Positions 9,361-17,410 are shown, numbered from the stretch's first letter. The stretch: 20,844 nucleotides of DNA from Priapulus caudatus (GCF_000485595.1 NW_014577323.1:1-20844), one strand, 5' to 3'. Notes: a model not told the origin generated them from the sequence alone. A program made the numbers and translations.

Positions 9361-9385
9361 AAATGTCTGTGTGATCACCCCTACA

Positions 9386-9640
9386 ATAGTCACTACAATA
9401 GCATGGAGTCTATGTTATAACCATAGGAAAGTTTCTTATTGTTCGTCGTTTGATTCGTTAAATAATCACGAGCCGCAACTGAAATTTGTTTCATCGGGAG
9501 GTAATTTAATTAAAAGGAAAGTCGAATTTTGTTATGGGCAGACTAACGACTATAAGTAAGTATGAAACAAGCGTAGATAGAGCTTTACAAATTTGTTTAC
9601 ATACCGGGCGGTGGTCGGTAGCCGTGTTATGTCGAATCTA
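9386..9640. other. Unassigned sequence after the LTR
   Basis: The flank begins with two copies of CTACAATAG (9381 and 9395), the first overlapping the LTR end. No gene was recognised. Without the 5' end, no target-site duplication can be tested. Confidence 0.4.
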
Positions 9641-9760
9641 TGATCTTGCAGTCATACACTGATACAGTCTTGTCGGGTTATTTACATTACTATCATAGTC
9701 ACGGGAAGTTGTACTTGTAGTTGTAGTGTACGGCAGTTGCTGTATACTTAGCCCTAGTAC

Positions 9761-10138
9761 TATAGAGTACCGAAGTGTGACGTCACGTTGGCAAGACAAC
9801 GTACGGGCTGGTTCTACACAAGCCACTGGCTCCATAACATTAACTGCGTGAAAATGTTGTACGTACGTAAAACACGAGTGTGTGCGCTGCAGACAGCGGT
9901 AAAGCATCGATAGCAAGTCGATCTTACAATATTTAATGAATTTAAAAAAAAAAATTTTTGTGGCTTTTCACTTCCATTCTTTGGAACTCTATAAAAACTG
10001 CAATAATGACTCTCAGAATGATGGTTACAATCGGGTACAAAACACGACACGCAGTTAATGTTACCAGAGCATATGATTGTGTAGAACCAGTAGGTTCGTT
10101 GTCATGCCACCGTGACGTCATCACTTCGGTACTCTATA
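9761..10138. mobile_element. Long inverted repeat, candidate P-like non-autonomous element
   Basis: The left arm 9761-9850 and right arm 10048-10138 are imperfect inverted copies of about 90 bases. Shared blocks include TATAGAGTACCGAAGTG, CTGGTTCTACACAA and TAACATTAACTGCGTG, each read on the plus strand at left and on the minus strand at right. Weaker similarity continues outwards toward 9740 and 10205, but the right side carries an extra hairpin at 10140-10187. Inside the right arm the minus strand encodes a THAP-like start, which is the N-terminal domain of P-element transposases, so a P-superfamily fold-back derivative is the best guess. Confidence 0.5.
9958..10050 (-). pseudogene. THAP-like zinc-finger N-terminus, fragment
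   Basis: The minus-strand frame reads SCFVPDCNHH, then CSFYRVPK. This matches the opening of THAP domains: C-x4-C with VP before the second cysteine, then an aromatic and arginine before proline. The later C and H of the C2CH set, the invariant tryptophan and the AVPTIF-like end are missing, because the frame runs into a poly-T stretch (minus strand) near 9950 and the inverted-repeat centre. No ATG is in place. THAP domains bind DNA in P-type transposases and in host proteins. With only about 31 residues, chance similarity is possible. Confidence 0.4.
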
Positions 10139-10139
10139 G

Positions 10140-10187
10140 CCCGCGTACAGTTGCCCCTGGCAGCTACCAGCGGCAAGTAGCGGGAGT
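10140..10187. repeat. Imperfect hairpin next to the inverted repeat
   Basis: CCCGCGTACAGTTGCC is answered by GGCAAGTAGCGGG, with TGG and CCA closing a short CAGCTA loop. It interrupts the outer similarity of the larger inverted repeat, so it may be a separate small insertion. Confidence 0.45.
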
Positions 10188-10292
10188 ACTAGAGCTACTG
10201 TATACTAATCGATAGACTGATAGCTAAGGTTAGTAAGTGTACTGGGACCGTAAAATGAAGTTTAAATAAAGTTAAACGTCAATAAATGTAAT

Positions 10293-10478
10293 AATTAACC
10301 CACTAATTAATAATGGCTCATGTAATACAGAAATGAATAAACCCTGAATGTTGCAATTATATTTATATACAGGTTATTTTTACTGCCTATAAATTAACCC
10401 ACTAATTAATAATGGCTCATGTAATACAGAAATGAATAAACCCTGAATGTTGCAATTATATTTATATACAGGTTATTT
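10293..10478. repeat. Perfect 87-bp tandem duplication, period 99
   Basis: Positions 10293-10379 and 10392-10478 appear identical, separated by 12 bases. Perfect identity in this decayed neighbourhood implies a recent duplication or gene conversion. An assembly artefact is possible. Confidence 0.85.
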
Positions 10479-10484
10479 CTCAGT

Positions 10485-10928
10485 TTGTACAGGAAGAGCA
10501 ATCTACAACAAGAATATGCCTCAATATTCTTCAATGACTCGTACAGTGTCATAGCTCTAAGAAACGGTCTTGCTAGTGTTAGAAGACCAATGAAGCTCTT
10601 TGAAGCCCTGTTTGGGAGTTGGCCCAACTGCAAGGAACTGCGGCCAGACATCGGATACGTTCCCGGAGGCGGCCTGCCACCTTCGCCACCTCCCGTCATA
10701 TTTGCATTTGCAGATGATGACACAAAATGTGACTCATGGGACGATTACTATGAACAGCTCGAGGTGTTTGAGTATCTCCATCCAAGATGCAATATTGTTA
10801 ACGATAATGTTGTGAAGAAACAAAAAGAGAGAAAAACGTCTTCTTATTTCCTATCCCCTTTTGCTTCTAACAATGTGCACGAAAGTTTTCTTTTCAATTA
10901 CCTATTAGTTATTTTTATTGGGACGTAG
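10485..10928 (+). CDS. Unrecognised open frame, possible exon
   Basis: The frame is open for 147 codons, starts at a TTG with no ATG before codon 36, and is preceded by TTATTTCTCAG ending at 10483, a good splice-acceptor shape. The first ~115 codons look protein-like: hydrophobic and acidic stretches, a proline-rich GGGLPPSPPP and an acidic FAFADDDTKCDSWDDYY. The last ~30 codons look like AT-rich run-on. No family is recognised, and no donor site was fixed. It may be a terminal or internal exon of a host gene, a piece of a transposon gene, or chance. Confidence 0.3.
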   Translation: MYRKSNLQQEYASIFFNDSYSVIALRNGLASVRRPMKLFEALFGSWPNCKELRPDIGYVPGGGLPPSPPPVIFAFADDDTKCDSWDDYYEQLEVFEYLHPRCNIVNDNVVKKQKERKTSSYFLSPFASNNVHESFLFNYLLVIFIGT

Positions 10929-11913
10929 CATTACATTTCGCCCAAGCATAATAATTTAATTATATTAATTAATCACATTGTCCGCGAGTTGTAGTAGTTA
11001 GTATTACTAACCAGATTCTACGCAATTCAACTTCTGACATGTAACGCGATTGTTGTTAGTGTGACGGTGGAGATTCAAAAGTTATACATGTATTTTCAAT
11101 GAGGTTGTATTATAAACTATATATATATATATATATATATAAAATATGGAATGTGAAATGAGTAAACATGAAATGAACACGTTCGCTGTTGATACTAATG
11201 ACCACATTGGAGGACAACCACAGATTCCCACACTTCACGAGCGATCATCCATAGGAATATGCCGCAGACGACAGCACATCCTACATCACTCCTGTCAGCG
11301 CGCGAGTTACTTGTGTCACTTTTGCTGCTACCTAGGTGCTCCCGGGCACTGCACGGTTGTAAGATATGCATTACTTGTACATGGTGTTTGCTTGTGTATG
11401 ATAGCTATGTAATGTTGACTGTTGATTGTCATTATGCTTTGTAATTATTAAAGAATAGATGCATTGTAGTATTTCTCTGGTTATTGTATTGTGTGGCTAC
11501 AACGTTTCATTTGGCTTCAGGGCTTTGCACACGTATCTGACTGTACACGAACCCGTAATAGATTATACGATCACGTACCTATACGATGCTATATGCGTTA
11601 TACTTGGCATACACGCCATTATAATTGATGACGTAAACATCTTTTATATATTGTTTCCGTAATCAATGTATAATAAAGCATTTCTCAGAAACTAGTTATC
11701 AAAACGATGTTTTGTCATTTCGATAGTGTAACGTTCCCCCTTTCTCACATTGTCATTTTCCCTTGCGTGATCCCCCTTGTGATGTTATCGCGTCAACTCC
11801 TCCGGCCATTACCACTGGTCTAAGATTCGATCGCTGGATTGTGAAATCGTAGCATGATGTCGAGCGAACGAGGAAGACAGACAGATGAAAATCCAATGAT
11901 GAATCCACAGATG
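10929..11913. other. AT-rich DNA with a short (TA)n run
   Basis: It contains a 24-base alternating TA run at 11118-11141. The short open frames (11146-11412, 11459-11662) show no motif. AATAAA at 11671 has no gene before it that I can identify. Confidence 0.45.
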
Positions 11914-12306
11914 AAATACTTCGTGTCATGCAGAATCATACTACCTTATGACAAAATAAACTCTAGTTCCTCCCATTTCACTGCGCGTTGTCTTATAAAA
12001 AGCATTTGAAAATACCTCCAATGTTGTTCAAATTCTCCGATGTTGTTGATAGTTTCGCGTTGCTCTCCCAAGCAACCGTGCAGCGGTGCTGCGGTACAGC
12101 GGTACGGGTGTAGCAAAGATAAAAACATGTGACGTCACCTAACCGATTCTTGGCGAAATTGTTTGGCAAACAATTTAGCGTTGGCGCCAGATTACCAGAT
12201 TTCGCACCTCTTTCTGGTGGGTTTTAAGGAAACGCGCAGTGAAATGGGAGGAACTAGAGTTTATTTTGCCATAAGGTAGTGTGATTATGAATGACACGAA
12301 GTATTT
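11914..12306. mobile_element. Long-TIR fold-back element (MITE-like), 393 bp
   Basis: Arms 11914-11987 and 12233-12306 are 74-base inverted repeats with only about four mismatches. The outer ends read AAATACTTCGTGTCAT, and the inner ends read TTCACTGCGCG from the left. The 245-base core has no coding content. No convincing target duplication was seen. The high arm identity against unrelated surroundings supports a non-autonomous DNA element or a palindromic insertion. Confidence 0.75.
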
Positions 12307-12920
12307 GCTAGTCTAGTACTGGAGAAATTAGCGTTTGGATGCGCATAGTGCGGCTTTAATACACTTACGGATAAGCGCAGATCGGTCTCATAAGATAGGG
12401 AGATTCGTAACACAATAAGAATGTAGGACACAGTAAATAGCCGGCTTAAGGCACGGTAGGAATGAGTAACACCATGAACAGAAAGCCAAGAAGGTGAAAA
12501 CCCGCGAAAGCTCTCTTATATCCGAGTAGGTACACACAGTTACTCCTGATTGGTCACTGGGTGGATTTAGATTGCATTATTCCGTGATTGGTTAGAACAA
12601 AGCCCAAGTTTCCGTTCTGATTAGAAGCTGTACATAAAAAAAGCAGTGGCATGACAATTTCCCACATACGGTTTCGCCTAGAGCACGGGCTATGTCCCGA
12701 GTGACATGCATTAACCTGCAACATAGCCTGGTTCGCCACAATAGTCCCAACAACCTTAAGAAGATTATACATAATTAATTTTGTAAAGGAAATTATGTCT
12801 ACCAGTACCATAGAAAGTGTAACATGATGTCTAGAACTGTTTGACTATCTGCCTAGTAACAAGGAAGGCAATTAGAATCGTTGTGCCTATTGTACTTGTT
12901 TAATTATATCATGGTTTTTC
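12307..12920. other. No recognised feature
   Basis: Mixed sequence without motif-bearing open frames. The minus-strand frame at 12554-12811 has no recognisable content. Confidence 0.45.
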
Positions 12921-13243
12921 AAATAAGCTTCGCTTGAAAATGAAAGGCAGACATACACATGGTAACACTAACAGCTGTTCTGTGTTGACAAACAACTCGC
13001 CAGTCACATAGTAATAAAAACAGTATACAAGTATATTTTATATATAGTACATACATATACATATAGTTATATAGTATATACACGATTATGCTTGTACGTG
13101 GTGCGTTAATATGTACAAATAAGCTTCCTTTGAATAGGAAAGGCAGATGTACACATGTAACAGCTGCTCTGTGTTGACAAACACAGCTCGCCAGTGACAT
13201 AATACTAATAGTAATAAAAACAGTATACACGTATATTTTATAT
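12921..13243. repeat. Diverged direct duplication of a ~125-bp module
   Basis: Copies 12921-13043 and 13117-13243 share AAATAAGCTTC, AAAGGCAGA, CTGTGTTGACAAACA, CTCGCCAGT and AATAAAAACAGTATACA in the same order, with small insertions and deletions. The 73-base spacer is TA-rich. The copies are clearly diverged, so this duplication is older than the one at 10293. Confidence 0.75.
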
Positions 13244-13512
13244 CACTTATGTAATAATGTTTATCTAAATAATCTTTTCGGGTCTTTTGGGAACCTAAAA
13301 ACCTAATATTGCAATTAAAAGCAGAGAAATACGACCCTCCGCATCGTTTCCTTACACTCTCCATGGCCTGAGTCCATGGCAGCATCCGATGATCCGCTTA
13401 CGGCTACTACGTGGCGCTAGAATTCAATTCCAAAATGGCGGACCAATGGGAATAGGCGAAGTGACTGTGCTCGGTAATTTATATGCTCTGGTTTTATGGA
13501 AGTACGGCGTCA

Positions 13513-14070
13513 TGTAGCCCGAAATAAGGATTAGATAACGCGGAGTGCGTCATTTTGACTCGAGATGCAGCCATTGGCTAGTGGCGACGTGCTACTCAAT
13601 CCGCGATTGGCGTGGTTGTTCGCGTACAAGGCACGCAACGAAAGGAAGAGAAAGAGAATAAAAAGAAATGCGTAGGGGATATATGTTTAGCTAGCTAGAA
13701 GAAGAACGCTCAGAGATGCAATAGCTGAGCTGCGTAGATTAGAAACTTAGGATTTAATCGGGAACATTTACTGGGGAAAGGGAGCTAGACAGCGGGTAAC
13801 GAGAACATTAACTAAGGGCGTATCAACTTTACTGTCTTGTAAATTCCGCAATGCGGATGTGTTACTGTGACGAATAAACGGCTTTCTACACGCCACTGAA
13901 AGTATTTCGCGGCTACGTGTGGTATCTCTGTCGAGCTACGCTCACACACACTCACGCACTCCGCAAGTCTGACGGACGCCGACGACGGTCGCAGACGACA
14001 GCCGCCGGTCGGTTCAGAAACACAACGCAACGAGGTACTATACGATCACAAAAACAGAAGAGACGTCACA
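13513..14070 (+). mobile_element. Possible LTR remnant with primer-binding-like flank
   Basis: The segment begins TGTAGCCCG and ends GTCACA (TGT...ACA ends). AATAAA at 13872 stands about 200 bases before the end, where an R/U5 region would be. Immediately after, at 14072, comes TGGTGAGCCGTGACA, shaped like a primer-binding site (TGG start). A similar GGTGAGTCACGACA occurs at 8891 in the Gypsy LTR region. No internal coding region follows before the MITE at 14433. This is inferred from end motifs only. Confidence 0.3.
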
Positions 14071-14432
14071 CTGGTGAGCCGTGACAATAGCCTACAATTG
14101 ATAACTTTATTCCGGTTATACGGATAACATTGACTGTTGGATATCTCAGATATAGCATTATATAGACGCATGTAACGTTTACATGGCTTATTTTAACTAT
14201 TTATTGTCATCAAAGCAGAGACGGAGAGCAGAAGGTCTCGGTGGCAGTAGTTTAATCAGTAAAATACTAGAAATAAAAATGAACATAGTATACATCCTTA
14301 CTACATAATACATATGTCCACTATGTAATTCATTGTTTTGTTTTTAGAAAACCGCGCGCGAGTATGCAAGATACAATTGAATGTAATTCAGCTGTCAAAT
14401 CAAACGTGCACCTATTCTGCACCTACGGCAAC

Positions 14433-14842
14433 ACTAGCTGCGTTCACACGAGGATTTCAGTACCGTACTTGAGCGTTCATACGGTAAAAATATACGCGGC
14501 TTATTTAGTACCGTACTGAAATACGCGGCTTACTCAGCGCGGAATCTTATTCCGCGCTGAAACATTCGGCACCACGCTGGCCGCGTATTGTCTGTCGTGT
14601 GAACGCAATTTCGAATTGCGAAACTGTAGTGCGCTTACCTAGTCTGGTACTCGTTTTCTACACGACGTTACTGTAGCGTGTGGAACTGTCGACCGGGTAC
14701 CAGTTTATATTATACCTAGCCAGCTAAGCCTCGATTCTCGCGTGAACGCTCCGGGTTGTGTTAGCCCGGTATTTCAGCCGTATTCAGCACCAGATAAGTA
14801 CAGAACCAGCGAGGCCGTGTATCTCCTGTGAACGCAGCTAGT
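14433..14842. mobile_element. MITE-like element with nested inverted repeats, 410 bp
   Basis: The ends ACTAGCTGCGTTCACACGAG and CTCCTGTGAACGCAGCTAGT are inverted repeats with one mismatch. CTAG on both sides may be part of the target site. Inside are a third copy of the end (TCGTGTGAACGCA at 14607-14619), a 16-base inverted pair (ATTTCAGTACCGTACT at 14454, its complement near 14506) and a hairpin with arms CAGCGCGGAAT/ATTCCGCGCTG near 14537-14561. There is no coding content. The layout suggests a non-autonomous DNA transposon built by nesting or partial duplication of the end. Confidence 0.7.
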
Positions 14843-15180
14843 ATGAACTTAACACATACTTTATAAATATATAGAAGAGCAGCCTAATGTTATACTTAAA
14901 TCAACTTACATTTTGGCAGGCCGAGGCAAGACAGAACCGATAGTAGCGGTGACAACGACAGTAGTGTGTACCGTTATGTGACGCGCAATGCAGATACTGC
15001 TTTTACATACAAAAGGCACGCTAGTAAACGCGGGAAAATTAAAACATATGGCGCCCTTTCCACTGTACTAATCATTTGAATAGGTACAAATAACAAACAT
15101 ACGGTACAATGTAATAATACTGCTGCCAATAACAGAACAAACTAATAAACTATATACGTTTATCTTCGCTATTTTCTATT
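14843..15180. other. No recognised feature
   Basis: AT-rich sequence with no open frame of note. Nothing supportable was seen. Confidence 0.4.
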
Positions 15181-15681
15181 CTACTGTCTTGTAGCCCTCG
15201 GCGCGCTCCTCGTCGGGTTGGCCGCGGCTCGACTCGAGTTGATAGAAGCGTGGCTCCTCGTTCGTGTAATAGAAACGTGGCTCCTTGTTCGTGTAATAGA
15301 AACGTGGCTCATCGTTCGTGTAATAAAAACGTGGCTCCTCGTTCGTGTAATAGAAACGTGGCTCCTCGTTCGTGTAATACTATAGCTTAATACCCCCTTA
15401 TTATGAGGTATACCTTCTCGGCGTCTCCCCGATTCCTGCTGCTGCTGACCCGGCTCGTGGGTGGCGCTCCGCGATGATTGCTCTGGCTCCCTCGGTGTGT
15501 GTTGCTTGACGTGTCCCTCGATGTGCTCTCTCGAGCTCGTGGCCGAATAGCGACTCTCTACCGTTGAATCATGGCTATATTTATATAGGAGCCTGCAGTA
15601 ACGTAGGATCCTGACCGTACCACCTTCCCAGCGGGCACACGACGTTGTTTCAACGTTGGATTTTGGTCGTGACGTCGCCAA
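15181..15681 (-). CDS. Repeat-bearing open frame, doubtful
   Basis: A 166-codon minus-strand frame starts inside the ACGT-rich array and ends at 15181. Its middle has a short glutamine run (QQQQ). Its C-terminal part holds about five 9-residue repeats of the type SHVSITRTR, the product of the 27-bp tandem unit, followed by a basic tail. Because the unit is a multiple of three, the frame survives the repeats, which can happen by chance. The start lies in satellite DNA, so a real gene would need a different 5' end. No family is recognised. Confidence 0.2.
   Translation of the reverse strand: MATSRPKSNVETTSCARWEGGTVRILRYCRLLYKYSHDSTVESRYSATSSREHIEGHVKQHTPREPEQSSRSATHEPGQQQQESGRRREGIPHNKGVLSYSITRTRSHVSITRTRSHVFITRTMSHVSITRTRSHVSITRTRSHASINSSRAAANPTRSAPRATRQ
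15243..15377. repeat. Minisatellite, 5 copies of a 27-bp unit
   Basis: Five units start at 15243, 15270, 15297, 15324 and 15351. Each has the form TAGAAACGTGG, CTCCTCGTTC, GTGTAA with one or two substitutions per copy. The length of 27 bases keeps any open frame intact. Confidence 0.92.
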
Positions 15682-16148
15682 CGTAAAAACAACGTCTATT
15701 CAACGTCTTTTTAACTACGTAGTTTCAACGTCGCAATAAGACGTTGATTCAACGTTGGATTTTTGTCGCGACGTTGCCAACGTAAACACAACGTCTATTC
15801 AACGTCTTTTTAACTACGTAGATTCAACGTCGCAATAAGACGTTGATTCAACGTTGGATTTTTGTCGCGACGTTGCCAACGTAAACACAACGTCTATTCA
15901 ACGTCTTTTTAACTACGTAGATTCAACGTCGCAATAAGACGTTGATACAATATTGGATTTTGGTCGCGACATCGAACAACGTAAACACAACGTCTATTCA
16001 ACGTGTTTTTAACTACGTAGATTCAACGTCGCAATAAGACGTTGATACAATATTGGATTTTGGTCGCGACATCGAACAACGTAAACACAACGTCTATTCA
16101 ACGTTTTTTTAACTACGTCCATTCACCGTCGCAATAAGACGTTGATAC
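15625..16148 (+). repeat. ACGT-rich tandem array, 99-100-bp unit
   Basis: TCGCAATAAG recurs at 15731, 15830, 15929, 16029 and 16129, giving periods of 99, 99, 100 and 100. Each unit is built of ACGTTG, CAACGT and ACGTAG words, many self-complementary. The left end TTCCCAGCGGGCACACGACG matches the end of the repeat at 4505 on the other strand. The right end merges into a hairpin at 16148-16171. The array may be the internal minisatellite of a non-autonomous element rather than a centromeric-type satellite. Confidence 0.88.
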
Positions 16149-16171
16149 TGTAACGCTGCAAAGCGTTACAG
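16148..16171. other. Perfect hairpin closing the 99-bp array
   Basis: Arms CTGTAACGCT and AGCGTTACAG pair perfectly around the loop GCAA. CTAA followed by T occurs 13 bases after it (16185-16189). A 3' hairpin followed by CTRR-T is typical of Helitron ends, and Helitron-like elements often carry minisatellites, so this could be an element terminus. The evidence is motif-level only. Confidence 0.5.
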
Positions 16172-16241
16172 GCCAATAGAGCTACTAATTCCCCCACCGC
16201 CGACGCAATACGGAGGAATGTAGCGCCTAGATATCACTGAC

Positions 16242-16571
16242 GGCTTCATATCTGGATATTGCGCGCTACCCATGAGGGCCCAATTAGTGTAGCGGCTTTA
16301 TATCTGGATATTGCGCGCTACCCATGGGGGCCCAATTAGTGTAGCGGCTTCATATCTGGATATTGCGCGCTACCTATGAGGGACCAATTAGTGTAGCGGC
16401 TTCATATCTGGATATTGCGCGCTACCTATGAGGGACCAATTAGTGTAGCGGCTTCATATCTGGATATTGCGTGCTACCCATGAGGGACCAATTAGTGTGG
16501 CGGCTTCATATCTGGATATTGCGCGCTGCCCATGAGGGACCAATTAGTGTGGCGGCTTCATATCTGGATAT
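16242..16571. repeat. Tandem array, 52-bp unit, six copies plus a part
   Basis: Units start at 16242, 16294, 16346, 16398, 16450, 16502 and 16554 (partial), with GGCTTCATATCTGG as the landmark. Each unit carries GATATTGCGCGCTACC, ATGAGGGCCC or ATGAGGGACC, and AATTAGTGT. The spacing is exactly 52 throughout with few substitutions, so the array is young or homogenised. Confidence 0.93.
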
Positions 16572-16626
16572 AATAGGTAAATGATTTTGCTAATCCTAAT
16601 GTATTGGTAAAATTGCGTGAGATTCC

Positions 16627-16707
16627 ATGAACAAATTCTGTACCAACTGCGGCAAATTTCCTGATAAGCCAAATTACACATTGGCAATTTACGTACAGAT
16701 AGACTAG
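16627..16707 (+). CDS. Short ATG frame with a C-x2-C pair
   Basis: The 26-codon frame begins MNKFCTNCGKF and stops at TAG 16705-16707. A start followed at once by a C-x2-C knuckle resembles the opening of zinc-ribbon proteins, but there is no second cysteine pair. It could be the 5' exon of the open segments downstream if a weak GT site near 16693 is used. Most likely it is chance. Confidence 0.15.
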   Translation: MNKFCTNCGKFPDKPNYTLAIYVQID

Positions 16708-17051
16708 TAGTATATAAGTGTACAGTGGCCCATTAACTCTTACAGGTTCTTTGTGAATGAAATCAATTGTTCAGGACTGGGCCAATTAAAATGACTCTGC
16801 AGCAAACTTTCTGCAATGAAATTTCTAGAGATCAGCCTTTCATTATATTCTCTCTCATTGAATGTTTGAAACAAGCCCTTCTTATACTTGTGAATCATAA
16901 GACAGATTCTACCTGGAAATGAGCTGCAGTAACTGAATCTATTTTTAAGCTAATCGCTCGCAGACTCCATTGCTATTAATGTTCACACACTTAAAGGTCT
17001 ACAATGTGTGCAAGTGCATCTATATCTCGTTGGGGTACTCTCATTTATGAG

Positions 17052-17134
17052 CAAGCAAGGGATGGAGGATTCTTACACCGTTCGGAGATGTCCCCTACGT
17101 TTGGATAACCAGAACAAACTCTGCAAGTGTGGTT
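17052..17134 (+). CDS. Candidate exon A of an unrecognised gene
   Basis: The frame is open from 17051 after an in-frame TGA at 17048 and ends exactly at a consensus donor GTAAGT (17135-17140). The translated part includes GWRILTPFGD and VPYVWITRTN. The acceptor is not fixed; AG dinucleotides at 17050, 17054 and 17058 are candidates. Read in phase 0, it joins the next candidate exon without a stop. The residue mix looks like a folded protein, but no family was recognised. Confidence 0.35.
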
Positions 17135-17266
17135 GTAAGTTTTTGCTCTATATCGCTAAAATATAATCCTTCTACACTATCTGTTCAGTAATTTATACTG
17201 ACTCAGAATCAACTAAATGGCATAAAATGCCATTAATTTCACATTACCAATAACCTGTATATCCAG

Positions 17267-17410
17267 ATCACCTTCACGATAGCGTATTGGAATGAAGAAA
17301 ACCTGTCGGATATTGAAACAAGATATCACGCAGTCTACACGGCGTGCTATTCTACAGAATGGAGTCGGCAAATTTATGGTGAGGCTATGTTTAGAAAAAA
17401 AAGAACCATG
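17267..17410 (+). CDS. Candidate exon B of an unrecognised gene
   Basis: A 144-base segment (48 codons) is flanked by TATATCCAG before 17267 and GTAAGT at 17411. It is fully open in phase 0, the same phase in which exon A ends; the intron between them would be 132 bases. The product includes FTIAYWNEENLSDIE and YSTEWSRQIYGEAM and ends in a basic RKKRTM. Two GTAAGT donors with matching phase are the main support. No later exon is seen before the repeats that start near 17590. It could be a host exon or part of a transposon gene. Confidence 0.4.

Larger units (their letters stand above)
4502..9385 (+). mobile_element. Degenerate 5'-truncated Ty3/Gypsy LTR retrotransposon
   Basis: Recognisable domains lie in the Ty3/Gypsy order on the plus strand: reverse transcriptase, RNase H, integrase with H2C2 and D,D(35)E, then a GPY/F-like segment. 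A further open segment with two C2H2 fingers, a GATA-rich repeat, a polypurine tract (8384-8394) and a candidate 3' LTR (8395-9385) follow. Integrase downstream of RNase H separates it from Ty1/Copia. Gag, protease, the primer-binding site and the 5' LTR are absent, because the element starts abruptly inside the RT domain next to the ACGT-rich repeat. Two frameshifts, several in-frame stops and an internal RT deletion make it inactive. Confidence 0.85.
8395..9385 (+). mobile_element. Candidate 3' LTR of the Gypsy element
   Basis: The start TGTGTAGGG follows the polypurine tract, and the end CCCCTACA at 9378-9385 is its inverted match (TGTAGGG/CCCTACA), as expected of LTR ends. Inside are a TATA-like box at 8764-8771, AATAAA signals at 9136 and 9331, a 9-bp-arm hairpin at 8675-8696 and another at 9339-9360. 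That gives a plausible U3, R and U5 of about 990 bp. A shorter reading ending at 8889 (GCTGACA), followed by a possible primer-binding-like GGTGAGTCACGAC, cannot be excluded. The 5' LTR is absent, so the boundaries rest on motifs only. Confidence 0.55.

Noticed and set aside
11146-11412. 88-codon open frame with several cysteines
   Set aside because: The cysteine and histidine spacing fits no zinc-finger pattern, and there are no splice signals or family resemblance.
15243-16571. CRISPR-like arrays
   Set aside because: Units are contiguous tandem repeats without unique spacers, and the context is a eukaryotic genome.
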